NCBI RefSeq assembly: GCF_004122115.1 | Contig: NZ_SBKP01000003.1 | Span: forward strand, 1 to 64,000 | Origin: Sphingobium fluviale | Lineage (GTDB): Bacteria > Pseudomonadota > Alphaproteobacteria > Sphingomonadales > Sphingomonadaceae | Length of the DNA: 64,000 bases | Direction of reading: 5' to 3' | In this document: positions 16,624 to 24,961 of the stretch, in pieces | Numbering within the stretch: the first letter of the stretch is position 1 | Layout: every line of letters begins with the position of its first letter | The notes under the pieces: generated by a model | What the model was told of the DNA's origin: nothing | Database searches by the model: none | What the model saw: only the letters and a program-made list of their open reading frames with translations | Program-made: the position numbers and the translations under genes

Positions 16624-17334
16624 TCAGACAGTTTCGCGCGGTTGTAGCCAGGGATCTCGCCACCAGCCCAGGCGATCAGGTGCTGCACCCCGGATGAAGA
16701 TTGTCGCCTCTGTCACCAGTGCGCTGGCTTCCTCGCGCTCTACGCCCAGCCCGATAAGTATCATCGACATCATGCCGTCCACAAATTCGCGGCGTACGTC
16801 TGCGGATCGTGCATTGGAACGGATGGCTTCCCGCATCGCTCCGATAGCCAGTGTTCGAGCTGCAACAGCGTCATCGAAACGGACTTCGCCATTAGCAGAG
16901 GCTTCCGCAAGATGCCGGGTTATTCCGTTGAACAGAGCGCCTTCGGCACGCAGCATATCGCTATGAGCGACGAAAGCCGCCCAGGTTCTGTCGAGCACGC
17001 TGCGCATCAGAAACAGATGCACCGAAATCGTAAACAGCATGACCGGTCGCTTCTGATCACCAACGAGATGCTTGAGACTTTCGATCATCTCATCAACAAG
17101 GTCGCTGGCGCGTCGCTCTATCGCCTCATCGACCGAGACGAAATATTTGTAAAACGTCGCGCGAGATACATCTGCACGCACGATGACTTCGTCAACCGAA
17201 GGCGGGCCAGCCAGTACATGATCCGCATAGCACTCCATCGTTGCTTGTAACAGCCGCTCGGTCATGCGCTCCCGGCGTATTTTCGCCACGCGGACCCGAT
17301 GGTCCTCACTATCCATTATCTCGATCGTTTCCAT
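16624..17334 (-). CDS. TetR-family transcriptional regulator (second related copy)
   Basis: This regulator of about 236 residues has its helix-turn-helix at VDEVIVRADVSRATFYKYF. The preceding block SEDHRVRVAKIRRERM and the C-terminal PDRLGWWRDPW match the first TetR (11843-12586). The start is uncertain: ATG at 17334 or 17316 are both reasonable, and a long upstream frame extension is not. It is divergent from the amidohydrolase-monooxygenase pair across 189 bases and convergent with the TonB receptor. I infer that it controls the amidohydrolase operon. No clear TGTCAT palindrome is visible in the divergent gap, so its operator may differ from that of the first copy. Confidence 0.85.
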   Translation of the reverse strand: METIEIMDSEDHRVRVAKIRRERMTERLLQATMECYADHVLAGPPSVDEVIVRADVSRATFYKYFVSVDEAIERRASDLVDEMIESLKHLVGDQKRPVMLFTISVHLFLMRSVLDRTWAAFVAHSDMLRAEGALFNGITRHLAEASANGEVRFDDAVAARTLAIGAMREAIRSNARSADVRREFVDGMMSMILIGLGVEREEASALVTEATIFIRGAAPDRLGWWRDPWLQPRETV

Positions 17335-17523
17335 CGCACCCCGGCTAGCATCAATTCGCGGATCCGCAAATGGTCGTTCATATGCCTCGCAAGGCGCAGG
17401 AGAATTTCGGCACTGCCTGCTCGGCCTCAAGTCAGTCCACCTATGGATTTCATATTGATCATTGTGTCGTTTTTGTAAATGGTGCGAGAACAAGGCGAGA
17501 CAGGCGACCATTGAGGAGAGACT

Positions 17524-18741
17524 ATGACTGAAATTGAAGCCACGCGCCGTGAGGCGCTGCTGGGTACGGCTGTGATCGGGTTGGGCCTCTCGGCCAACAC
17601 CGCTTCGGCTGGCGGGGCACCGATTGTCGCCAAGGCCGAGGACAAGGTCGGGGAACCGACAGGTGAGGCGAAGATGCCGATCATCTGCCTTGAAGAGCAT
17701 GTCAACGACATTGCGATCGCTCAGGCAACCAGGACCGCCTTTGTAGCACAGATTCCTTATTTCGCGGGTTTGGGCAGCCGTTATCGAGAGGATCCAGCCC
17801 GTTTTTCTCCTGATCGGCCAAGTCTGACATTTGTTCCGGACTCGATTAAGGTTGCGACCGCGCCGATCGAGGTCCGTCTTGCGGCGATGGATGCAGCCGG
17901 AATCGACATGCAGGTCATGTCACTCAGCAATGCGCCGCAACTTGCGCCGGTCGGGCAGGCAAACGCCTTGATCAAAGCCACCAATGATCGGCTTGCGACC
18001 GCTGCCGCGGCCCATCCTGCACGGTTCTCCGCTTTTTTCACTCTCCCATGGCAAGATCCGGACGCCGCAGTGCGCGAAGCAGAGCGCTGTGTGAAGGAGC
18101 TCAAGCTGCCGGCGACCTTGTTAAGTGGCCGTCCTCACGATGAAAAATTCATTGACGATGAAAGCTTCGATGCGGTCTTGGCACAGCTGGCGCGGCTCGA
18201 TGCACCGATCTACATTCACCCTGGTGCCCCGCTGGAAGCCGTGCGAGAGCCCTATTATGGTGGCTTCAACGCGGAAGTGGAGGCGCGTTTCCCGCTCTTC
18301 GGGTGGGGCTGGCATCACGAGGCGGGAATTCAGGTTATTCGCCTGATTCTCTCCGGCGCTCTCGATCGTCATCGCAATCTCAAGATAATCAGCGGGCATT
18401 GGGGTGAAATGGTGCCATTTTACCTTCAACGCCTGGATGACACCATGCCGCGTGAAGTAACCGGACTTTCGCGCACCATCAGCCAGACCTATCGCGATCA
18501 GGTGTGGGTAGGGCCAAGTGGAATGCTCGATCTCCCCCACTTTCTATTCATACGCGAGATTATGGGGATTGAGCGGGTCGTCTTCTCTATCGACTACCCA
18601 TATCTGACGATGAACGGGGCGCGTGCGTGGCTGGAAAACTTGCCAATACCCCATCACGAAAAGGAAGCGTTCGCATGGCGTAACGCCAGCAACTTGCTGG
18701 GTGTTAACCTCGTTGTCGATGGTTCTAACGGTGTCGCTTGA
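17524..18741 (+). CDS. Amidohydrolase-2 family protein (decarboxylase-like) with Tat-type signal
   Basis: This 405-residue member of the ACMSD/gamma-resorcylate decarboxylase branch of the amidohydrolase superfamily has metal-site residues E57 and H59 (CLEEHV). Further ones are His in IYIHPGAP, His in ISGHWGEMVPFY and Asp in SIDYPY. That set is the one seen in non-oxidative aromatic decarboxylases such as LigW. The N-terminus TRREALLGTAVIGLGLSAN is a twin-arginine signal, unusual for this mostly cytoplasmic family. A GAGGAG ribosome site precedes the ATG. It is followed 61 bases later by a flavin monooxygenase. Hydrolase activity cannot be excluded. Confidence 0.82.
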   Translation: MTEIEATRREALLGTAVIGLGLSANTASAGGAPIVAKAEDKVGEPTGEAKMPIICLEEHVNDIAIAQATRTAFVAQIPYFAGLGSRYREDPARFSPDRPSLTFVPDSIKVATAPIEVRLAAMDAAGIDMQVMSLSNAPQLAPVGQANALIKATNDRLATAAAAHPARFSAFFTLPWQDPDAAVREAERCVKELKLPATLLSGRPHDEKFIDDESFDAVLAQLARLDAPIYIHPGAPLEAVREPYYGGFNAEVEARFPLFGWGWHHEAGIQVIRLILSGALDRHRNLKIISGHWGEMVPFYLQRLDDTMPREVTGLSRTISQTYRDQVWVGPSGMLDLPHFLFIREIMGIERVVFSIDYPYLTMNGARAWLENLPIPHHEKEAFAWRNASNLLGVNLVVDGSNGVA

Positions 18742-18768
18742 CGATCCCGATATTCACTGATAGAACAA

Positions 18769-18787
18769 AATAGACAAATAATCTATT
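18769..18787. promoter_or_regulatory. Inverted repeat upstream of the ACAD-fold monooxygenase
   Basis: AATAGA (18769-18774) and TCTATT (18782-18787) form a 6-bp inverted repeat with a 7-base spacer, 15 bases before the start codon. It could be an operator or only part of an AT-rich promoter; it does not resemble the TGTCAT palindromes. Confidence 0.3.
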
Positions 18788-18802
18788 ATGAGGAGTCTCC
18801 GA

Positions 18803-20002
18803 ATGGCAACGGTTACTAGTCTTCCCAATGCGCCAGCAGCGCCCAGCGTAGTCGATAAAGTGCGCGCACTCGTTCCCGAACTGCGTGCGGCACAGGCAGA
18901 GTCAGACCGGCTAGCCAGGCCGCCGGCCCATATCGTTGAAAAACTGCGCGAGGCTGGCGCCTATAAATTGACCGTGCCGGCGCAATATGGCGGCCTCGAA
19001 GCAAACATGAAAACGTGGATGGACACCGTCGTCGAAATCGGACGTGGCGATGCCGGTGTCGCCTGGGCGGTTACCCTGGTCACATCCTGCAACTGGGCCT
19101 TTTCTAGCTATTTTCCAAAGCACATTGTCGATGAGGTATTTGCTGACCCCAATGCGACGCTGGCGGGGATTTTCACGGGACGCGCGGTTAAAATCAAACC
19201 GGTCAAGGGCGGCATACATGTCGAAAAGGGCACCTGGTTTTTCAATTCCGGGGTCTACGAGGCGACGTGGGATTTGCTCGGCGTGCCCATGTTCGACGCT
19301 GACGGAAATGAGATAGGCCCAGGAATCGCGCTGGTCCCGATGAGCGATGTGAAGTTGCTCAACGACTGGAATACGAGCGGAATCAGGGGCAGCGGCAGCA
19401 CCAATGTCGCGATGGAGGACGTCTTCATTCCGAATGAACGGATCATACCTCTCGTGCCGATCGCCGACGGAACCTACCCCCGGACACATATGGGCGCTGC
19501 TCCACGCGTAGCGTTCATGCCACTGATGGCCAGCATCCTGTCCTATCCACTGATTGGCGCGAGCCAGCACATGGTGGAGTATTTCCTCGAAACGCTTCCT
19601 AAGCGGGACATCAAACTTACGCCTTATACGAACGCCGCAGAAGCACCGGTCACCCATCTTCAGATCGGAGAGGCCACCGCCAAAATAGAAGCCGCACGGC
19701 TGTTGATCGAGGATGGGGTGCGAGAGATGGACGACTGGTCGTACAGGGCCGAATATATGCCGATAGAGCTACGCGCGAAAATCCGTCGCGACACCGCATT
19801 CGCCGAACGGCTTATGTGGGAGGGTGTAGACCAACTCGGCACCGTCAGCGGTGGTTCCTTCTCATGGTTGAGCAATATTGGCAATAGGTTGTGGCAGGAT
19901 GTTAAAGTGGGCACCCTCCATCCATTGATATCCGCCCCCAGCAACTATGAGATGTATGGACGGATGATTGCGGGTGTTGAGCCGCCACTCATGCTGATTT
20001 GA
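18803..20002 (+). CDS. Acyl-CoA-dehydrogenase-fold flavin-dependent monooxygenase
   Basis: This is a 399-residue protein of the HpaB/HsaA/DszC-type group, in which the acyl-CoA dehydrogenase fold uses reduced FMN or FAD and O2 to hydroxylate phenols. The N-terminal helical domain includes LREAGAYKLTVPAQYGGLEA, the central beta domain includes DWNTSGIRGSGSTNVAMEDVF, and a four-helix C-terminal domain follows. It lacks the catalytic-glutamate context of true acyl-CoA dehydrogenases. AGGAG is 7 bases before the ATG at 18803; an ATG at 18788 overlaps that site. A flavin reductase partner is not encoded in the window. It is probably the second hydroxylation step of the island. Confidence 0.78.
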   Translation: MATVTSLPNAPAAPSVVDKVRALVPELRAAQAESDRLARPPAHIVEKLREAGAYKLTVPAQYGGLEANMKTWMDTVVEIGRGDAGVAWAVTLVTSCNWAFSSYFPKHIVDEVFADPNATLAGIFTGRAVKIKPVKGGIHVEKGTWFFNSGVYEATWDLLGVPMFDADGNEIGPGIALVPMSDVKLLNDWNTSGIRGSGSTNVAMEDVFIPNERIIPLVPIADGTYPRTHMGAAPRVAFMPLMASILSYPLIGASQHMVEYFLETLPKRDIKLTPYTNAAEAPVTHLQIGEATAKIEAARLLIEDGVREMDDWSYRAEYMPIELRAKIRRDTAFAERLMWEGVDQLGTVSGGSFSWLSNIGNRLWQDVKVGTLHPLISAPSNYEMYGRMIAGVEPPLMLI

Positions 20003-20398
20003 GTGGAGCATAGTCTGATAACTCTGCCAAGCTTCAATCAGCGTCTATGCCTTGGCGGGGCCGTATAAAACTCGTGATCAAGCAATGAGTTGCGCAGCGG
20101 CCCGTCGAAGCGTTCATTGCAGCATTTGCCTATGCGGAGCCAGTCGCGTTGCAGGCCCATATGGGCTGAATCCCAACAGCCCCAAATCTACAGAGCTATC
20201 AGACTGCTGATGCCCTTGCTGCCGGCCGGTTCGTGCCAGTACTGGCGGATCATGCCTCTGTGTCCTTGCCAGTCAATCTGTTGTTCCAGGGAGCCTGTGC
20301 TACAATGCCTGTAGTTCACTTGTTTATCCGGGCAATGAAAATGCAGGCTTGTATCAAGGCTTGGGCCTAGTGCGTTCCGCGCCGCGGTCGGTTCCACA
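20003..20398. other. Intergenic region at the right edge of the catabolic island
   Basis: This 396-base stretch has no supportable gene. It carries one copy (20151-20171) of a dispersed repeat with a GCCCATATGGGC core that recurs inverted beyond the ABC-F gene at 22342-22362. The sequence after it (CTGAATC...ACAGCC) recurs directly near 22475. No terminator for the upstream monooxygenase is evident. The location fits an island boundary. Confidence 0.5.
20151..20171 (+). repeat. 21-bp dispersed repeat, left copy
   Basis: This stretch is the exact reverse complement of 22342-22362. Its centre is the palindrome GCCCATATGGGC, followed by TGAAT. The two copies flank the ABC-F ATPase gene. Confidence 0.6.
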
Positions 20399-22288
20399 TC
20401 ATGCCGCCTTTTCCTCACGATCAAAATCTTCAAGCGCTTCGGTTGCCTTCAGCCACTCTTGCTCCGCCAACTCTACACGAGCATCTATGTCCGCCCGGCG
20501 TTTCAACAATTCGGTCATGGTGAGACCGGCCAATGTGGCATCCACTGAGGATGGGTCGAACATAGCCCTGTCGATGGATGTGCGCAGTTCAGTCAGCTGG
20601 CTAAACTCGTTCTCGGCTTTTTTGACGCTGTCACGCAACTTCCGCTCTTTCTCGCGCGCCGCGACCGCGGAACGACGGTCTGCCTTGCGGTCTGACTTGG
20701 CTGATTTGCCTGTTCCGCCTGCACCGCCGCCGCGTCCCAACACGAAATCGGTGTAATCCTCCAGCGATCCGTCATAGGGCTGCGCCTGCCCGCTATCGAC
20801 CAGCACCAGCCGGTCTGCGACCAACTCGATCATGTGGCGATCATGGCTAACGATCACAACGGCGCCGGAATAGCTGTTCAACGCCTGCACCAGCGCCTCG
20901 CGGCTGTCGACATCTAGGTGGTTCGTCGGCTCGTCTAGGATCAGCAGATGCGGCGCGTTGCGGGTGATGAGCGCTAAAGCAAGCCGCGCCCGCTCTCCGC
21001 CCGATAACGAGCCGACCTTCTGCGTCGCGCGCTCGCCCGAAAAGCCAAAGCGCCCCAGTTGCGCGCGCACCGCGCCCTGTGTCGCGCCTTTCATTGCGCG
21101 GGTCATATGCTCCAGCGGGGTATCGCCCGTGTCCAGTTCCTCCACCTGATATTGCGTGAAATAGCCGACGCTCATCTTGCCGGATGACGCCATCTCGCCT
21201 TCCATCGGCGTTAATTGCGCGGCGAGCAGGCGCGCGAGCGTGGTCTTGCCATTGCCGTTCTTGCCGAGCAGAGCGATGCGGTCATCCGGGTCGATCCGCA
21301 GGTTGAGGCGCTGGAGAATTGGCGTTTCGCTATAGCCCACAGCCGCCATATCGAGGGTGATGAGCGGCGGCCGCAAAGCGGGCGGATCGGGGAAGGCGAA
21401 GGACAGCGAGGGATCTTCGAGCGCGGCGGCAATCGGCTGCATCCGTGCCAGCGCCTTGGCGCGCGATTGCGCCTGCTTGGCGGTGGAGGCACGGGCGCTG
21501 TTGCGGGCGACATAATCCTGCAACTTGGCGCGCTCGGCGTCCTGCTTTTCCCTGGCGGCGGCAAGCTGCGCCAGCCGCTCGGCGCGCTGCCGTTCAAACG
21601 CGTCATAGCCGCCGGGATAGAGCGTCACCTTGCCGCTCTCCAGATGCAGGATATGATCGACGACATTGTTCAACAGATCGCGCTCATGGCTGATGACGAG
21701 GATCGTGGCGCGATACTCCTTGAGGAAATTTTCCAGCCATAGCGTCGCTTCGAGATCGAGGTGGTTCGATGGCTCGTCGAGCAGAAGCAGGTCTGGCGCG
21801 GAGAACAGCAGCGCCCCCAGCGCCACGCGCATTTTCCATCCACCTGAGTAGCTGTCCAGAGGCCGGTTCTGCATTTCTTCGTCGAAGCCCAACCCCAGCA
21901 GGATACGGCCGGCGCGGGCGGGGGCGCTGTAAGCATCGATTGCGATCAGCCGGTCATGCACATCGCCCAGCCGGTCTGGGTCTTCGCACGTCTCGCTTTC
22001 GGCCAGCAACGCAGCACGTTCAGTGTCGGCGGCGAGCACAGTTTCGAAGGGTGTCGCGCTACCACTGGGCGCTTCCTGTGCGATATAGCCCAGCCGTGTC
22101 CCACGCGGCATCTCTATGCTGCCACCATCCGGCTCGATCTGCCTGATGATCGCCTTCATCAGCGTGGATTTGCCCGCGCCGTTGCGGCCGATCAGCCCCA
22201 CGCGTGAGCGCGGCGGCAGTGCTGCAGTGGCGCGATCGAGGATAGTCCGTCCGCCAAGACGAACCGTGATGTCATTAAAGCTCAGCAT
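20399..22288 (-). CDS. ABC-F family ATPase (Uup/EttA-like)
   Basis: This 629-residue soluble protein has two ABC domains and no membrane domain. The first Walker A is GRNGAGKST (34-42) and the first signature is YSGGWKMRVALG. The interdomain linker is rich in Lys/Arg/Gln (residues about 230-285). The second Walker A is GKNGNGKTT (near 340) and the second signature is LSGGERARLALAL. Walker B motifs LLLLDEPSNHLD and LLILDEPTNHLD are intact. A C-terminal coiled coil (about 540-625) resembles Uup. ABC-F proteins act on ribosomes to relieve stalling or, in some cases, antibiotic inhibition. Nothing here indicates a resistance subtype. Dispersed repeats lie on both sides. Confidence 0.9.
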   Translation of the reverse strand: MLSFNDITVRLGGRTILDRATAALPPRSRVGLIGRNGAGKSTLMKAIIRQIEPDGGSIEMPRGTRLGYIAQEAPSGSATPFETVLAADTERAALLAESETCEDPDRLGDVHDRLIAIDAYSAPARAGRILLGLGFDEEMQNRPLDSYSGGWKMRVALGALLFSAPDLLLLDEPSNHLDLEATLWLENFLKEYRATILVISHERDLLNNVVDHILHLESGKVTLYPGGYDAFERQRAERLAQLAAAREKQDAERAKLQDYVARNSARASTAKQAQSRAKALARMQPIAAALEDPSLSFAFPDPPALRPPLITLDMAAVGYSETPILQRLNLRIDPDDRIALLGKNGNGKTTLARLLAAQLTPMEGEMASSGKMSVGYFTQYQVEELDTGDTPLEHMTRAMKGATQGAVRAQLGRFGFSGERATQKVGSLSGGERARLALALITRNAPHLLILDEPTNHLDVDSREALVQALNSYSGAVVIVSHDRHMIELVADRLVLVDSGQAQPYDGSLEDYTDFVLGRGGGAGGTGKSAKSDRKADRRSAVAAREKERKLRDSVKKAENEFSQLTELRTSIDRAMFDPSSVDATLAGLTMTELLKRRADIDARVELAEQEWLKATEALEDFDREEKAA

Positions 22289-22341
22289 CGCGCGCCGTTA
22301 GCACAGCCATGCAGGAGATAGCTATTTTTCATTATGCATAG

Positions 22342-22362
22342 ATTCAGCCCATATGGGCCTGC
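22342..22362 (-). repeat. 21-bp dispersed repeat, right (inverted) copy
   Basis: This is the exact reverse complement of 20151-20171, and the similarity continues for a few more bases outward. It directly abuts the long hairpin at 22363-22461. Confidence 0.6.
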
Positions 22363-22461
22363 AAAGCCTGATTTTCTGTGCTTCGGTGCTCACGTGCCTT
22401 AAGTACGCTGCGTTGAATCGAGTCACGTGCCTCGATTCAAGATGCTCGAAAATCAGACTTT
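22363..22461. repeat. REP-like long imperfect hairpin between ABC-F and recQ
   Basis: The outer arms at 22363-22376 and 22448-22461 (CTGATTTTC with GAAAATCAG as core) enclose an inner perfect 10-bp hairpin: TTGAATCGAG (22413-22422), loop TCACGTGC, CTCGATTCAA (22431-22440). There is no U-tract on either side. It looks like a palindromic intergenic element (REP/BIME type), not a terminator. Confidence 0.6.
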
Positions 22462-22522
22462 TCGCCTCCATCTGGACTGAATCTTGACAGCCATCAGACC
22501 ATCATTGTGCGCACAGGGCCGG

Positions 22523-24295
22523 TCACGCGGTGGCGACATGCTCCGCGATCACATCCAGAAACGCCTGACCATACGCCTCTCGCTTGCGCTCACCCACGCC
22601 GGTGATTCGGGCAAGATCGGTAGCAGAGCGGGGGCGTTGCTCCGCCATTTCGCGCAAGGTGCTGTCATGGAAGATCACATAAGGCGGCACGCCCGCCTCG
22701 ATCGCGAGCGCACGGCGGCAGGCCCGCAACGCCTCGAACAGCGGATCGTCGGCGGGGTTGATGTCATTGTTGCGTCGCCCCCGTTTTGCCCGCGTGGGGG
22801 GTAGCACCAGTGCTATCGCCTCCTCGCCGCGCAGATAGCCCCGCGCCTGGGGGCCGAGCATCAGTCCGCCATGCTCGTTGGTCTGCAGGGCATCACGCAC
22901 AAGCAGGGCACGCGAAACGGGCTTGAGCATCGCAGCCTCATCGTGCCCGACAATACCATAGACGGTGAGCTTGTCGTGGTGGCGCTGGATGATCTTGTCG
23001 TTGCTCTTGCCGGTCAGCACCGCTTCGATGTGAGTGAGGCCGAAACTCTGGCCGGTACGATAGACGGCGGAGAGCAGCTTTTGCGCGGTGGTGGTGGCGT
23101 CGATGCTGGCGGGCGGGGAAAGGCAATTGTCGCAATTGCCGCAGATCTGCGGCGGGTCTTCGCCAAAATGCCGCAACAGCACCGCGCGCCTGCACCCTGC
23201 TGTTTCGACCAACGCCCCCAGCGCGGCAATGCGCGCTCGTTCGCCCTGCTGGCGGGCCTGTTCAACCTCGGTGATGCGCTGACGGGCACGCACGAAATCT
23301 TCGGCGCCCCAGAGCAGCGTTGCCACCGCTGGGCTGCCATCGCGCCCCGCACGTCCGCTTTCCTGATAATAGCTCTCGATCGACTTGGGCAGCCCCGCAT
23401 GAACGACGAACCGCACGTCAGGCTTGTCGATGCCCATCCCGAATGCGACCGTGGCGACCATCACCATATCCTCGCTGGTGATGAATGCGGCTTGATTTCT
23501 TGCCCGTACTTCCGGAGCCAGACCCGCATGATAGGGCAGGACTGGCCGTCCTTTCGCTCCCAGGCTCGCAGCCAGCTTTTCGGTCGCCGCACGGGTCTGG
23601 GTGTAGATGATGCCGGGGCCGGGGTTCGAAGCCAGGATGTCGCCGATTTGCCGTCCCGGCCCATCGCGCGGCTCCACAACGTAGCGGATATTGGGTCGGT
23701 CGAACCCGGAAATGATGAGACCGTCATCCGGGATGCCGAGCTGTGCCAGAATGTCTTGCCGCGTATGGGCATCGGCGGTGGCGGTTAGTGCAAGGCGGGG
23801 CACTTGCGGGAAACGATCCAGCAGCGGCCGCAACAGACGATAGTCCGGGCGGAAATCATGCCCCCATTCGGAAACGCAATGCGCTTCGTCGATCGCGAAG
23901 AGGCAGATCCGCGCGCGCTCCAGCAAGGCGCGAAACCCCTCGTTGCTCGCCCGCTCTGGCGCGACATAGAGCAGATCGAGATCACCCGCGAGCAACTGGC
24001 CCTGCGTTTCCCGCCAGTCCTCGTCCACCGATGTCAGGCTCGCCGCGCGGATACCGAGCGCGCGCGCCGAACGCAGCTGATCATGCATCAGTGCAATCAG
24101 GGGAGAGACGACGACGCAGCATCCCTCCATGGCGACGGCAGGCAATTGATAACAAAGCGATTTGCCCGCACCGGTCGGCATAACGGCCAGCGTGCGCTGG
24201 CTGGCCATGACCCGATCTATCACGCTCTCCTGAACGCCTCGAAACGTCTCGAACCCAAATATATCATGGAGTATTTTGAAAAGATTGATGCGCAT
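22523..24295 (-). CDS. recQ: ATP-dependent DNA helicase RecQ
   Basis: This 590-residue 3'-5' superfamily 2 helicase acts in recombination and fork repair. Motif 0 is GFETFRGVQE (14-23). Walker A is PTGAGKS (40-46), and the DEAH box reads AIDEAHCVSEWGHDFRPDY near 135. Motif VI contains YYQESGRAGRDG. The zinc-binding RQC region has a cysteine set in CRRAVLLRHF and ICGNCDNCL (about 360-390). A C-terminal HRDC domain spans about 510-590. The length is usual. The start is MRINLFKILHDIFGFE. It is monocistronic in appearance, bounded by repeats on both sides. Confidence 0.96.
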   Translation of the reverse strand: MRINLFKILHDIFGFETFRGVQESVIDRVMASQRTLAVMPTGAGKSLCYQLPAVAMEGCCVVVSPLIALMHDQLRSARALGIRAASLTSVDEDWRETQGQLLAGDLDLLYVAPERASNEGFRALLERARICLFAIDEAHCVSEWGHDFRPDYRLLRPLLDRFPQVPRLALTATADAHTRQDILAQLGIPDDGLIISGFDRPNIRYVVEPRDGPGRQIGDILASNPGPGIIYTQTRAATEKLAASLGAKGRPVLPYHAGLAPEVRARNQAAFITSEDMVMVATVAFGMGIDKPDVRFVVHAGLPKSIESYYQESGRAGRDGSPAVATLLWGAEDFVRARQRITEVEQARQQGERARIAALGALVETAGCRRAVLLRHFGEDPPQICGNCDNCLSPPASIDATTTAQKLLSAVYRTGQSFGLTHIEAVLTGKSNDKIIQRHHDKLTVYGIVGHDEAAMLKPVSRALLVRDALQTNEHGGLMLGPQARGYLRGEEAIALVLPPTRAKRGRRNNDINPADDPLFEALRACRRALAIEAGVPPYVIFHDSTLREMAEQRPRSATDLARITGVGERKREAYGQAFLDVIAEHVATA

Positions 24296-24498
24296 CGTCC
24301 GCGGCTATAGGGAGCCTGGTGTGCATACGCAAAGCATCGGTAAATTCTTCTGCTAGATCAGTCTTTCGAAAGGCAGGGCAGATATTCCATCTAATGCAGC
24401 GCCTTGGAAAGTGGCCGAGAAATTGGTGCAGCCCATTGATTTAGAGCGCGCAGCGTTAAATCTGGATCAGTCAGAGCGCTCTAAGTTTTTGTTTTGTC

Positions 24499-24543
24499 GC
24501 ATCGTTTTGGCGCAAAACCGGTTCCCACTTTTGCGCACGATGC
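24499..24543. repeat. Alphaproteobacterial palindromic intergenic element
   Basis: The arms are GCATCGT (24499-24505) with ACGATGC (24537-24543), and inside them GCGCAAAA (24510-24517) with TTTTGCGC (24529-24536) around CCGGTTCCCAC. This core, with flanking TAGAGC/GCTCTA-type ends, is a sequence I recognise as dispersed widely in alphaproteobacterial intergenic DNA. It occupies the middle of the 333-base gap between recQ and tRNA-Phe, which holds nothing else recognisable. Confidence 0.7.
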
Positions 24544-24628
24544 TCTAGCATGTCAAAAAAGTGGCGCCGTCAAGCGGAGCTAGATCGAACCGGCGCATGG
24601 GCTGGCGGGCGGCATCGCGCAAAGAAAG

Positions 24629-24704
24629 TGGTGCCCGGGGACGGAGTCGAACCGCCGACACTGCGATTTTCAGTCGCATGCTCTACCAACTGAGCTACCC
24701 GGGC
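24629..24704 (-). tRNA. tRNA-Phe (anticodon GAA)
   Basis: This is a 76-nt tRNA on the minus strand with CCA encoded at 24629-24631. The acceptor stem GCCCGGG pairs with CCCGGGC. The D-arm is GCTCAGTTGGTAGAGC, the anticodon loop is CTGAAAA with GAA at 24671-24669, and the T-arm contains GGTTCGACTCC. All stems pair. It lies 53 bases upstream of the yacG stop side, on the same strand as the yacG-RNase G-maf group and downstream of it. Confidence 0.97.
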
Positions 24705-24757
24705 ATCCGCGCGACGGGGGATTACCCCCTCGCGGACAGGAGAGCGCGCTATAAGCA

Positions 24758-24961
24758 TCACTTACCCTCGCTGTCCACCCCATAATCACTGCTTTTTTGC
24801 AGCTCGTCTTCCTCTGTGGAGCGTGCGGGGATCCGATAGCCTTCGTCGATCCAGCCGATGAGATCGCGGTCGCGGCAGCCCTTGCTGCAAAAGGGCCGGA
24901 ACTCCGGCACTGTCGGCTCTTTGCACAATGGACAGCGGGTGGTCCGGCGTTCAGCCTGCAT
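24758..24961 (-). CDS. yacG: DNA gyrase inhibitor / zinc-binding protein YacG
   Basis: This 67-residue zinc-ribbon protein binds gyrase B and blocks DNA binding in characterised homologues. The zinc ligands are CPLC (residues 10-13) and FCSKGCRDRDL (29-39), the invariant YacG pattern. The start at 24961 overlaps the end of the RNase E/G gene by 11 bases, which indicates coupling; a longer frame would bury it further in that gene. It is the last gene of the infA-maf-RNase G-yacG group, a common alphaproteobacterial arrangement. Confidence 0.9.
   Translation of the reverse strand: MQAERRTTRCPLCKEPTVPEFRPFCSKGCRDRDLIGWIDEGYRIPARSTEEDELQKSSDYGVDSEGK

Noticed and set aside
17440..17500. Third copy of the TGTCAT operator in the TetR2/amidohydrolase gap
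   Set aside because: The best candidate, TGTCGTTTTTGTA, matches the pattern at only 8 of 13 positions and is not palindromic.
20003..20398. Transposase remnant at the island edge
   Set aside because: Translations in all frames show no transposase motif; only short repeat modules are present.
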